Below are positions 1 to 4,850 of a stretch of 12,107 nucleotides of DNA, piece by piece (position 1 is the stretch's first letter; every line of letters begins with the position of its first letter). Made by a program: the position numbers and the translations under genes. The DNA comes from an uncultured Pseudomonadota bacterium (GTDB taxonomy: Bacteria; Pseudomonadota; Gammaproteobacteria; Steroidobacterales; Steroidobacteraceae). Under the pieces are notes generated by a model. The model saw nothing but the letters and a program-made list of their open reading frames with translations, was not told the origin of the DNA and made no database searches. The stretch lies in contig CAITAM010000095.1 in assembly GCA_903890265.1 (NCBI GenBank), forward strand, positions 1-12,107, read 5' to 3'.

Positions 1-228
1 CCGGAGAACCCTGGTATTGACCACGGCACGACGGTTGGTGGATATGTCGCTGCTGGCCTTGCTCTGCCAACCATTTTCCAATGGAACCCACTCGAGGCAC
101 AGGGCGGATACGAGTTCGGGACAGGGCATGACTATAGCAACGGTCCCGGTCTGGGTCCCGTCACTTTGGGTAGTCCCGGTAAGTTCGAGCTCGGAGGCTC
201 GTTTGGAATACAGGTAATAGGACGTTAG
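1..228 (+). CDS. C-terminal end of a toxin-like protein (5' truncated by window)
   Basis: Frame 1 is open from the first base to TAG at 226-228, giving the last 75 residues of a longer protein. This tail is rich in glycine and aromatic residues (for example GGYEFGTGHDYSNGPGLGP) and has no transmembrane segment or cysteine pattern. I do not recognise the domain. Its position suggests the variable C-terminal tip of a polymorphic (Rhs-type) toxin: it is followed within 20 bases by small membrane-protein genes, and further on by a displaced Rhs C-terminus with its own immunity candidate. That role is inference from context. The start and N-terminal region lie outside the window, so an unrelated secreted or structural protein remains possible. 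Confidence 0.5.
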   Translation, partial: PENPGIDHGTTVGGYVAAGLALPTIFQWNPLEAQGGYEFGTGHDYSNGPGLGPVTLGSPGKFELGGSFGIQVIGR

Positions 229-243
229 CGCGTCGAGGCAATC

Positions 244-693
244 GTGATGATTTTTCGAAACTGGCGCGAAATGCCAAGCTCCCTGAAAATTGCCACTGCC
301 ACTTGCTTCGCAGGAGCCGGTGTCCTTTGCGGAAGCCTCGTTTCAAAGGAAGACATCATCGTGTACGGACACCACATTGCGAATTCAATTTGGTGGAGTA
401 GCGGTGCTGGCGTCGTGCTCTTTGTGCCCGCGACGTTGGGCGTAGTGTCTGGCATCTTCATGGCTAGACGATCGTCGGTCGGCCGCTGGCTTTTTATTTT
501 GTACGTCGTGGCGTCGATGGCATCCATAGGCCTCGTAGCGCGACTTCTACGGCTGCCCATAGCAGACAAAGCGCTTTGGCTCGGTATCGATATGGCCGCC
601 GCGATTGCGGTAGCAACCTACTTGTACCGGAGTCCAAGCATACGGCGATATTTCGCGGGTTCCGGGGACGGGTCAAGTAGTGATGGCGTCTAG
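244..693 (+). CDS. Four-pass membrane protein, candidate immunity protein
   Basis: This encodes a 149-residue protein with four hydrophobic segments at about residues 15-33, 49-73, 80-101 and 110-129, and a Ser/Gly-rich tail. It should be an inner-membrane protein. GAGG at 235-238 fits either the GTG at 244 (5-base spacing) or the ATG at 247 (8-base spacing); the longer version is listed and the start is uncertain by one codon. It begins 15 bases after the stop of the toxin-like tail, the usual place for the cognate immunity gene of a polymorphic toxin. If it is one, the toxin would probably act at or from the periplasmic face of the membrane. No family was recognised, so the immunity role is inferred only from position and membrane topology. 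Confidence 0.6.
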   Translation: MMIFRNWREMPSSLKIATATCFAGAGVLCGSLVSKEDIIVYGHHIANSIWWSSGAGVVLFVPATLGVVSGIFMARRSSVGRWLFILYVVASMASIGLVARLLRLPIADKALWLGIDMAAAIAVATYLYRSPSIRRYFAGSGDGSSSDGV

Positions 694-744
694 AGCACAT
701 GCAACCGCTTCGCACAAGCTCTAGCAACGGCGATTGGCAGAAAT

Positions 745-749
745 GAGGA
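745..749 (+). promoter_or_regulatory. Ribosome binding site for the 97-residue membrane protein
   Basis: GAGGA lies 7 bases before the GTG at 757. It is a good Shine-Dalgarno match and supports that GTG as the start of the following small gene. Confidence 0.55.
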
Positions 750-756
750 ACCTGCT

Positions 757-1050
757 GTGAGATGTAGCACGGCGGTGCACGCGTGGTTCGTGGGTCTTGT
801 CGGCTTGTCCGCAGGATTGGTAGCGTTGGCGTTCCCAAAGGCTACTTGGATGAGCTTCGTCGGGCTCTTCCTTCTTATGGTAGTCGTTACCATCGTTCAG
901 AGTCGAGCCAGAAGTGAGGAGCCATCGTGGCTACGCCGGAATATGAGCCCGCGGCTCACAATCGGTGAGCTCTCGCTCGCAGCCTGCTCAGTTCTCTTGA
1001 TGGTCATCCCGCTGATCGCGCTGGGAATCCGGACATGGATCACCAATTAG
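757..1050 (+). CDS. Small three-pass membrane protein, unknown function
   Basis: A 97-residue protein starting at GTG, with a GAGGA ribosome binding site 7 bases upstream. Three hydrophobic stretches lie at about residues 8-26, 30-48 and 69-91, separated by a charged loop (SRARSEEPSW) and a second basic stretch. It follows the four-pass membrane protein by 63 bases on the same strand and may be co-transcribed with it. I recognise no family. Two consecutive small membrane proteins after a toxin-like tail suggest stacked immunity genes, or an immunity gene left from a lost toxin cassette; this is inference. The clear ribosome binding site and clean hydrophobic pattern argue for a real gene rather than a chance reading frame. 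Confidence 0.55.
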   Translation: MRCSTAVHAWFVGLVGLSAGLVALAFPKATWMSFVGLFLLMVVVTIVQSRARSEEPSWLRRNMSPRLTIGELSLAACSVLLMVIPLIALGIRTWITN

Positions 1051-1217
1051 TGGGCCTGTGCGCTCGCAAGCGGGAATCTCTTAGGCTCGCTTAGCCTCTG
1101 AATGGGAAAGACACGGAACTACGCGCGGATCGCTCCTAAGTGCAGCCAAATTGGCGGAAACGTTCGCATTCGCTAGTTCGCCGGCAGCGGCTTTGAATAG
1201 TGCCGGGGCGTTCCTGA
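1051..1217 (+). other. Non-coding gap before the orphan Rhs C-terminus
   Basis: No supported gene lies here. A 5-bp hairpin (AGGCT 1083-1087 with AGCCT 1093-1097) is present but has no following T run, so it is not called a terminator. An in-frame TGA at 1215-1217 directly abuts the first codon of the recognisable Rhs core, which makes this gap the likely upstream flank of a recombination breakpoint. Confidence 0.5.
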
Positions 1218-1853
1218 TTGTACTACTACCGCGCTCGATACTACTCGCCGGCGCTGGGGAGGTTTATCAGTGAGGATCCGAGCCAGTTCCAGGGAGGCGC
1301 GAATTTCTATGCCTACGCTGGTGGCAGCCCCACGAATTTTACAGATGCGCGAGGCTTAGCATGGGATCTGCCATCTTTGCCACAAGGGGTCGCAGATTCG
1401 GTTACTGGCTTTGGCGATGGCGTGTATCACATGGTTACCCTTGGCATCGGCGATCTCAATGTGGTTCGTGGCTTCGCGGGTATATGCGGCGGTATTGACC
1501 AGGGATCCGGCGCTTACAACGGCGGGAAATACGCTGGCTGGGCTTGGGGCGTGGGCATTTTTTGGTCAGCAGGACTGAATGGCGGAGCTAATTCTGCGTT
1601 CTGGTCCGGCAGTCAAAACGCTGCGCGAGCTGCGGATCTAGGGACCACCATAGGGCAGACGCCGATTGGCTGGGCCATGACGCTTGGTGGCGAAGCTGCT
1701 CCTCAATGGCTCTGGAAAGCTGCGTCTGCAACCTTTGCTCTAAACGCCGACGGTGTCGCGCTCAAGGTCGGACTCCAGGAAGGGCTGATTTGGTCTTCAA
1801 TCGAGCAGCCCTTGCTTGCGTTGAGGAACATACCGATCGTGCATGTGTTCTAG
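1218..1853 (+). CDS. Orphan Rhs C-terminus: core motif plus toxin tip (5' truncated)
   Basis: The N-terminus carries the conserved Rhs/YD core end: YYYRARYYSPALGRF at residues 2-16, then the DP, GG.N.Y.YAGGSPTN and D-A-R-G-L elements to residue 47. In full-length Rhs proteins this block closes the beta-shell and precedes the cleaved toxin. Here a TGA (1215-1217) stands immediately before the Leu codon, so the large N-terminal shell is absent. TTG at 1218 is the only start available at this edge and has no convincing ribosome binding site. Residues 48-125 look like a linker (SVTGFGDGVYHMVTLGIGDL, then a GGKYAGWAWG stretch). Residues 126-211 form a compact unassigned C-terminal domain beginning NSAFWSGSQNAARA and including IWSSIEQPLL near the end. 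The canonical DPxGL cleavage motif reads DARGL here. Most likely this is a displaced, probably silent tip cassette usable by recombination into an intact rhs gene; whether it is expressed is not known. Confidence 0.8.
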   Translation: MYYYRARYYSPALGRFISEDPSQFQGGANFYAYAGGSPTNFTDARGLAWDLPSLPQGVADSVTGFGDGVYHMVTLGIGDLNVVRGFAGICGGIDQGSGAYNGGKYAGWAWGVGIFWSAGLNGGANSAFWSGSQNAARAADLGTTIGQTPIGWAMTLGGEAAPQWLWKAASATFALNADGVALKVGLQEGLIWSSIEQPLLALRNIPIVHVF

Positions 1854-1856
1854 GAG
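1852..1856 (+). promoter_or_regulatory. Ribosome binding site overlapping the toxin stop codon
   Basis: AGGAG overlaps the TAG stop of the Rhs tip gene and lies 6 bases before GTG 1863. This fixes the start of the downstream gene and indicates coupled translation of the pair. Confidence 0.65.
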
Positions 1857-1862
1857 CTTCCT

Positions 1863-2144
1863 GTGAGCAAACTACTTCACTTCGATGATGGAAGCCGAAT
1901 GGAATGGATCGATCGAGAAACGCTTAGGTATGTTGATGGGAACCTGGCGGTCGCGATCTGGACCGACTTTGAGCCAGGTATTTTCTCAAGTGGACGGGTA
2001 GTTAGAGAATCAGAGATAAAGCGCTGGTCGACATCGCCTGAAGATAGCGGTTCGGCACTCGATGAGGCTACTCGCGCACGCGTGATTGAGAAGGTTCAGC
2101 AGTATTACCGTCATCACGGTCGCAAGTGCCGCATCGTGCCTTGA
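1863..2144 (+). CDS. Candidate immunity protein for the Rhs toxin tip
   Basis: A 93-residue soluble protein, GTG start, 9 bases after the toxin stop. Its ribosome binding site overlaps that stop, a typical toxin-immunity arrangement. The N-terminal half looks like beta strands with alternating hydrophobics (MEWIDRETLRYVDG, then LAVAIWTDFE); the C-terminal half contains a likely helix (EATRARVIEKVQQYYRHHG) ending in a basic tail. No signal peptide or membrane segment is present, so it should act in the cytoplasm, binding the toxin directly. The layout (short strands, a Trp before an acidic stretch, then a helix with IxxxxxxYY) loosely recalls small immunity families such as Imm74, but I cannot confirm membership. 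Function is inferred from position. Confidence 0.65.
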   Translation: MSKLLHFDDGSRMEWIDRETLRYVDGNLAVAIWTDFEPGIFSSGRVVRESEIKRWSTSPEDSGSALDEATRARVIEKVQQYYRHHGRKCRIVP

Positions 2145-2264
2145 TTCGGCCTCGAGTCTTTGTAAGTGATGACAGGATAGACTGGCGTCCGCCATCTGGA
2201 CTGGATCGCCGAGCGACCAGCCGAGGAGGTTGTTTTGAGCGGCGAGCGATCAGGCGCGGTGCGG
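2145..2264. other. Intergenic gap between the immunity gene and vapC
   Basis: This 120-base gap separates convergent genes. No terminator with a clear stem and T run was seen. It contains a strong GAGGAGG at 2223-2229 on the plus strand followed by TTG at 2235, opening a frame of only about 19 codons that runs into the 3' end of vapC. That may be the stub of a lost gene but is not called as one. Confidence 0.4.
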
Positions 2265-2693
2265 TTATCGGCGCTGAGCGTGGATGAGTTCTAGTGCGTC
2301 AGCGGGTTTTCGGATGGCGATGCCGGCATGACCATCGAGCGCGAGCAGATGACGGCGGTCACCGGTGACGAGTAGGTCGGCCCGCGCGGCGACGGCGGCG
2401 GCGATGACATGGTCATCGTCGGGGTCGTTCTGGACGATGCGGGGCACGTCGGTGGGCTCGACGAGTTCGACGACCTCGATGTAGTCGGCGAGTACGCTGG
2501 CAGCGGTGCGCTGGATGAGCGCCAGACGCTGGGCGGCGAACGGTCGAGCGAGCACGTCGGCGAGCTCTTCGAGGAGCGCGGTACTGGCGTAGAGCGGGTC
2601 GCCGACGTCGCGGATCGTGCTCAGCAGCCGATAAGGCGTCCCGCGCCAGAGCAGCGCGGAGATCACCACGTTGGTATCAAGGACGATCCGCAC
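2265..2693 (-). CDS. PIN-domain ribonuclease toxin, VapC-like (COG1569 type)
   Basis: A 142-residue PIN-domain protein, the usual length for this toxin class. The acidic metal-binding set is visible: Asp6 in VRIVLDTNVVISALLW, Glu43 in LLEELADVL, the Asp cluster 90-94 in NDPDDDHVI, and Asp112 in LLVTGDRRHLL. These toxins are Mg-dependent RNases held inactive by the partner antitoxin. GTG at 2693 was chosen because the PIN fold begins right there; a longer in-frame extension exists but is antitoxin sequence read in another frame. The gene overlaps the antitoxin end by 17 bases, implying translational coupling. All catalytic residues appear intact, so the toxin is probably active. It is the last gene of an XRE-antitoxin-toxin operon. 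Confidence 0.9.
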   Translation of the reverse strand: MRIVLDTNVVISALLWRGTPYRLLSTIRDVGDPLYASTALLEELADVLARPFAAQRLALIQRTAASVLADYIEVVELVEPTDVPRIVQNDPDDDHVIAAAVAARADLLVTGDRRHLLALDGHAGIAIRKPADALELIHAQRR

Positions 2694-2946
2694 CGGGACC
2701 CTGAGCGGTAACCGGAGTGGCGCGCCGCTCGGCGCGACGGGCCTGGATCTCGGCGTCGATCTCGGCTTCGGTCGGCGGCGGGACGCCGGCCGCGTCGAGC
2801 GCCGGGGCCAATGCGAGCAGACGGTCGAGGACGGCGCGCTTGCGCGTCTTGGCGACGAGGAACTCGACAAAGTCCTCGACCTCGGCGCGCTGCGGCGCGG
2901 GCAGCGAGCGCAGGGTCTCGATCAGGGCCTGGTCGGTCATGCTCAT
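2677..2946 (-). CDS. Antitoxin of the PIN toxin (DUF2281-like)
   Basis: An 89-residue acidic-then-basic protein. The N-terminal half (ALIETLRSLPAPQRAEVEDF, then VEFLVAK) matches the pattern of DUF2281-type antitoxin proteins, a helix with LP..q..ev.dF.eFL. The C-terminal part (EAEIDAEIQARRAERR) is a charged helix of the sort that wraps the toxin. GGGAG lies 7 bases before ATG 2946; a second ATG two codons later is the alternative start. It overlaps the toxin gene by 17 bases and follows the XRE gene by 17 bases, so all three read as one operon. There is no obvious DNA-binding domain here, which suggests that the upstream XRE protein supplies the transcriptional control; that is inference. Confidence 0.85.
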   Translation of the reverse strand: MSMTDQALIETLRSLPAPQRAEVEDFVEFLVAKTRKRAVLDRLLALAPALDAAGVPPPTEAEIDAEIQARRAERRATPVTAQGPGADRP

Positions 2947-2963
2947 GACAAATCTCCCGGCGT

Positions 2964-3350
2964 TTAGCCGCTGGCCTGGGTGCTGCGGCGCTTGAGCTGG
3001 CCGCGTTCGATGAACGCGTCAACGAGCTGCATGATCTGGCGACGTTCTTCGGGCGGCAAGGTGGCGATCTGTTGCAGCCGACGCTGCATGCGGGTGTCGA
3101 CGGCCTTGCTCTTGCGCTTGGCGGTCTCGGTACCGAGGAGCGTCTCGACGGAGATGTTGAGGACGCGAGCGAGCGTGGGCAGGAGGGTTGCCGGCGGGAA
3201 CGCGGTGGGGCCTTCGTAGTAGGCCATCATGCGTTGCGAGATCCCGATCTCCTGGGCGAGCGCGGTCTGGGTGAGCCCGGCCTGCTTACGCAGGCGAGCG
3301 AGGCGTACGCCGAAGCCACCGGGGGCTTCACCGGCAATGCGTCTGGGCAT
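2964..3350 (-). CDS. XRE-family HTH regulator heading the VapBC-type operon
   Basis: A 128-residue protein with a lambda-repressor-like HTH at about residues 13-72 (RLARLRKQAGLTQTALAQEI, then GISQRMMAYYE). A basic linker (TAKRKSKAVDTRMQRRL) and a C-terminal helical tail (LPPEERRQIMQLVDAFIERG) follow. ATG 3350 was chosen because the HTH begins about 12 residues later and AGGA sits 9 bases upstream; a GTG two codons earlier is possible. It precedes the antitoxin gene by 17 bases on the same strand and is divergent from the primase-like gene. Palindromes in that divergent promoter region are plausible operators for it. The same architecture appears in a second XRE protein heading the HicBA operon at 4382-4744. 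Confidence 0.88.
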   Translation of the reverse strand: MPRRIAGEAPGGFGVRLARLRKQAGLTQTALAQEIGISQRMMAYYEGPTAFPPATLLPTLARVLNISVETLLGTETAKRKSKAVDTRMQRRLQQIATLPPEERRQIMQLVDAFIERGQLKRRSTQASG

Positions 3351-3417
3351 GGGCACCGATCCTGGGGTGGATGAGGTGCAGTGTAGGGGAGGTTTTGGGG
3401 TGTTCATGGGGGTGGCG

Positions 3418-3445
3418 TTGACGGTATATACACGGAGTGTATTAT
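3418..3445 (+). promoter_or_regulatory. Predicted sigma70 promoter toward the primase-like gene
   Basis: TTGACG (3418-3423), a 16-base spacer and TATTAT (3440-3445) give a near-consensus promoter about 60 bases upstream of ATG 3514. The palindrome at 3428-3442 fills the spacer and touches the -10. Confidence 0.55.
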
Positions 3446-3469
3446 ACATCGAACGTAAATCAGGGTCAT
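3441..3469 (-). promoter_or_regulatory. Predicted sigma70 promoter toward the XRE-antitoxin-toxin operon
   Basis: Read on the minus strand, ATGACC (3469-3464), a 17-base spacer and a perfect TATAAT (3446-3441) lie about 90 bases upstream of the XRE start codon. The -10 is embedded in the TGTATTATACA palindrome and overlaps the -10 of the rightward promoter. Confidence 0.5.
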
Positions 3470-3513
3470 ACATCGTGCATCGACCCTCTTGACAGGATTT
3501 TAGGGGTGAGCCG

Positions 3514-3981
3514 ATGGCACGGATCCCGGCGGGGGTGATCGAGCGGCTGAAGGCCGAGGTGCCGGTGGCGGGGCTGGCCGAGGCGCGCGGGGTGGAGCTT
3601 GTGCGCCACGGTGCCGACCTGATCGGCCGCTGCCCGTTCCATGCCGATCGGACGCCGTCGCTGGTGATCACGCCGGCGAAGAACCTGTGGCACTGCCTCG
3701 GGGCGTGCCAGACTGGCGGCACGCCGATCGACTGGGTGATGAAGGCCGAGGGGGTGTCGTTCCGGCATGCGGTGGAGATCCTGCAGCGCGACGCGCTGCC
3801 GTTGGCGGCCGGTACGGGGTCGTCCGGTCCCCCGCCGAAGCAGTCCTCGGTGCCGAAGCTGCCGACGCTGGTGCCGACGCGGGTGGAGGACGCGCGGCTG
3901 CTGGCGGAGGTGATCGGGTACTACCACCAGACGATCACTTCTTCAGCAGGAACGCGTCCGGCTCGATGCCAGCCTGCTTGA
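3514..3981 (+). pseudogene. CHC2 zinc-finger DnaG-like primase gene, truncated
   Basis: The N-terminus is a primase-type CHC2 zinc-binding domain: Cys40 and His43 in GRCPFHADRTPSL, then Cys61 and Cys65 in LWHCLGACQTGGTPIDW. This is the DnaG-like arrangement that contacts template DNA. ATG 3514 has AGGGG 7 bases upstream. In primases and primase-helicases this domain precedes a TOPRIM catalytic domain and sometimes a helicase, giving several hundred residues. Here the family-like sequence ends at about residue 140 (EVIGYYHQT, near base 3933); the remaining 15 codons are the antisense of the hicA 3' end, and stop comes at 3979-3981. No TOPRIM domain is encoded, so it cannot make primers alone. 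It is probably the stub of a plasmid or integrative-element replication gene; a role as a small zinc protein cannot be excluded. Confidence 0.8.
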
Positions 3982-4151
3982 GGATAGCGCGCAGCGTGCT
4001 CTCGGGCATGTCGCCGGGATGGTTGGGGATGGTGGTGTAGCGGTTGGTGCCAGATCTCATGGCTGCCGGCGGCCTGGCGATGGAACTCCATTCCGAGCGC
4101 CTTCAATCGCCGCGTGATGTCGCGATAGCGAAAGCCGGCGAGCCGACCTAT
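3935..4151 (-). pseudogene. hicA: hicA toxin gene, frameshifted
   Basis: HicA toxins are small double-stranded-RNA-binding-fold mRNA interferases with a conserved GSH motif. Read on the minus strand from about 4151, one frame gives RLAGFRYRDITRRLKALGME, then FHRQAAGSHEIW, ending at 4050. The rest of the protein (TNRYTTIPNHPGDMPESTLR, then AILKQAGIEPDAFLLKK) is in another frame, from 4048 to the TGA at 3937-3935. Only one base (4049) lies between the two halves where the family normally has a few residues between the Trp and the TNRYTT strand, so a small non-triplet deletion is likely. The expected start codon is ATA, overlapping the hicB stop, so initiation is also doubtful. The catalytic His is in the first half, but the fold would be cut. 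The toxin is probably inactive. Confidence 0.85.
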
Positions 4152-4369
4152 GAGGTGGCGACGATCACCGGGTAGTCGAAGGACTCGGGCGTGGAGGGAA
4201 GGGATGCGCCGGCCTGCGCCTCGATCAGCTTCTTGGCGACATCACGCGCGATCTCAATCGCCTCCTGGATCGTGCGCCCCTGGACGATCAGGCCCTGCAC
4301 GTCGTCACTGGTGGCGAGATAGAGCCCTTCAGGCAGCTTCTCGATGTGCAACTGAATCATGTGTTCCAT
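4148..4369 (-). CDS. hicB: HicB-family antitoxin
   Basis: A 73-residue protein with the compact partial RNase H-like fold pattern of HicB: strands in IQLHIEKLPEGLYLATSDDV, then GLIVQGRTIQEAIEIARDVA and a helix KKLIEAQAG. HicB binds and neutralises HicA. It lacks the longer C-terminal HTH or RHH DNA-binding domain found in some HicB proteins, so it probably depends on the upstream XRE protein for transcriptional control. A perfect AAGGAGG, which overlaps the TAA of the XRE gene, lies 7 bases before ATG 4369; a second ATG three codons later is less well placed. The gene is intact although its toxin partner is frameshifted. Confidence 0.85.
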   Translation of the reverse strand: MEHMIQLHIEKLPEGLYLATSDDVQGLIVQGRTIQEAIEIARDVAKKLIEAQAGASLPSTPESFDYPVIVATS

Positions 4370-4376
4370 GGACTTG

Positions 4377-4383
4377 CCTCCTT
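4377..4383 (-). promoter_or_regulatory. Strong ribosome binding site for hicB inside the XRE stop codon
   Basis: AAGGAGG on the minus strand overlaps the TAA stop of the upstream regulator and is 7 bases from the hicB ATG. It decides the start and indicates translational coupling of regulator and antitoxin. Confidence 0.75.
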
Positions 4384-4744
4384 AGCCGCGATTGGCCTGC
4401 ATGAGCACGCCCTCGAGCATCTCCATGACCACGCGCTGCTTGGCCTGCGGCAAGCGGCCCAGGCGTTCGAGCTGCTGCTGAAATTTCGGCATCGGCCCGC
4501 GCTTGGCCGGTGGCGCCTTCTCCCCGATCAGGGCTTCCGGGCTCACGCCGAGCGTGGGCGCGAGGGTGGGCAGAGCCGATACCGGAACCCGCCGGCGGCC
4601 GACCTCGTAGGAGTTGATGGTCTGCTGCGAGACGCCGAGCGTCTCGGCGAGCTGCACCTGGGTGATGTCCTGGGCGCGCCGCAGCTCGGCGATGCGGGCA
4701 CCAAGGCGGGCAAAGAAAGCGCGTTCGCCGTCAGAGATCGCCAT
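4382..4744 (-). CDS. XRE-family HTH regulator heading the HicBA operon
   Basis: A 120-residue protein. The HTH is at about residues 11-73 (RLGARIAELRRAQDITQVQL, then AETLGVSQQTINSYEVGRRR). A basic linker (KAPPAKRGPMPKF) and a C-terminal helix (QLERLGRLPQAKQRVVMEML) follow. The ATG at 4744 is chosen because XRE proteins start about ten residues before the HTH; no good ribosome binding site is visible there. The frame stays open upstream to about 5023, but that extension is largely the antisense-free remnant of an IS3 orfA, so a fusion protein is unlikely though possible. Its stop overlaps the hicB ribosome binding site. It shares the HTH-linker-tail layout with the regulator at 2964-3350, and the two are likely paralogues. 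Confidence 0.85.
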   Translation of the reverse strand: MAISDGERAFFARLGARIAELRRAQDITQVQLAETLGVSQQTINSYEVGRRRVPVSALPTLAPTLGVSPEALIGEKAPPAKRGPMPKFQQQLERLGRLPQAKQRVVMEMLEGVLMQANRG

Positions 4745-4850
4745 GGGACGCCGGTCGAGTTCGTTGATCTGACCCGTAGCGTAGGGTCTCCATCGGTAAC
4801 GACGTTGACCAAACTCCGGAAAGAAGTGCACTGCAACGGAGTTATTTTGT
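4745..4850. promoter_or_regulatory. Upstream region of the XRE-hicBA operon with two inverted repeats
   Basis: Two inverted repeats are present. GACCC (4771-4775) pairs with GGGTC (4784-4788), 8-base spacer, starting about 27 bases before the XRE ATG. AACTCCG (4812-4818) pairs with CGGAGTT (4837-4843), 18-base spacer, and encloses the 8-base palindrome AGTGCACT (4825-4832). These are plausible operators for the adjacent XRE protein. No convincing -35/-10 pair was found by eye. Confidence 0.4.

Larger units (their letters stand above)
3351..3513. promoter_or_regulatory. Divergent promoter region with nested palindromes
   Basis: This AT-rich stretch separates two divergent genes. It contains ATACAC-GGA-GTGTAT (3428-3442) and, overlapping it, TGTAT-T-ATACA (3438-3448). 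A wider pair, GGGTC 3463-3467 and GACCC 3482-3486, lies to the right. Overlapping -10 hexamers for both directions fall inside the palindromes, so one bound repressor could silence both transcripts. The XRE protein encoded on the left is the obvious candidate binder, by inference. Confidence 0.6.

Noticed and set aside
1083..1097. AGGCT/AGCCT hairpin as a terminator after the membrane protein gene
   Set aside because: Stem of only 5 bp and no T run.
2235..2294. Short plus-strand frame with a strong GAGGAGG ribosome binding site opening at TTG 2235
   Set aside because: Only about 19 codons, overlaps the 3' end of vapC and matches nothing I recognise; possibly the stub of a lost gene.
2694..2870. 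N-terminal extension of the PIN toxin
   Set aside because: Arg/Pro/Ser-rich out-of-frame reading of the antitoxin gene; the PIN domain begins at the GTG at 2693.
3351..3722. Long N-terminal extension of the first XRE protein
   Set aside because: It runs through the promoter palindromes and into the antisense of the primase gene; the HTH and ribosome binding site place the start at 3350.
4812..4850. AACTCCG/CGGAGTT repeat followed by TTATTTTGTT as a plus-strand terminator
   Set aside because: No plus-strand gene ends upstream of it; the 18-base loop and its location favour an operator for the minus-strand operon.
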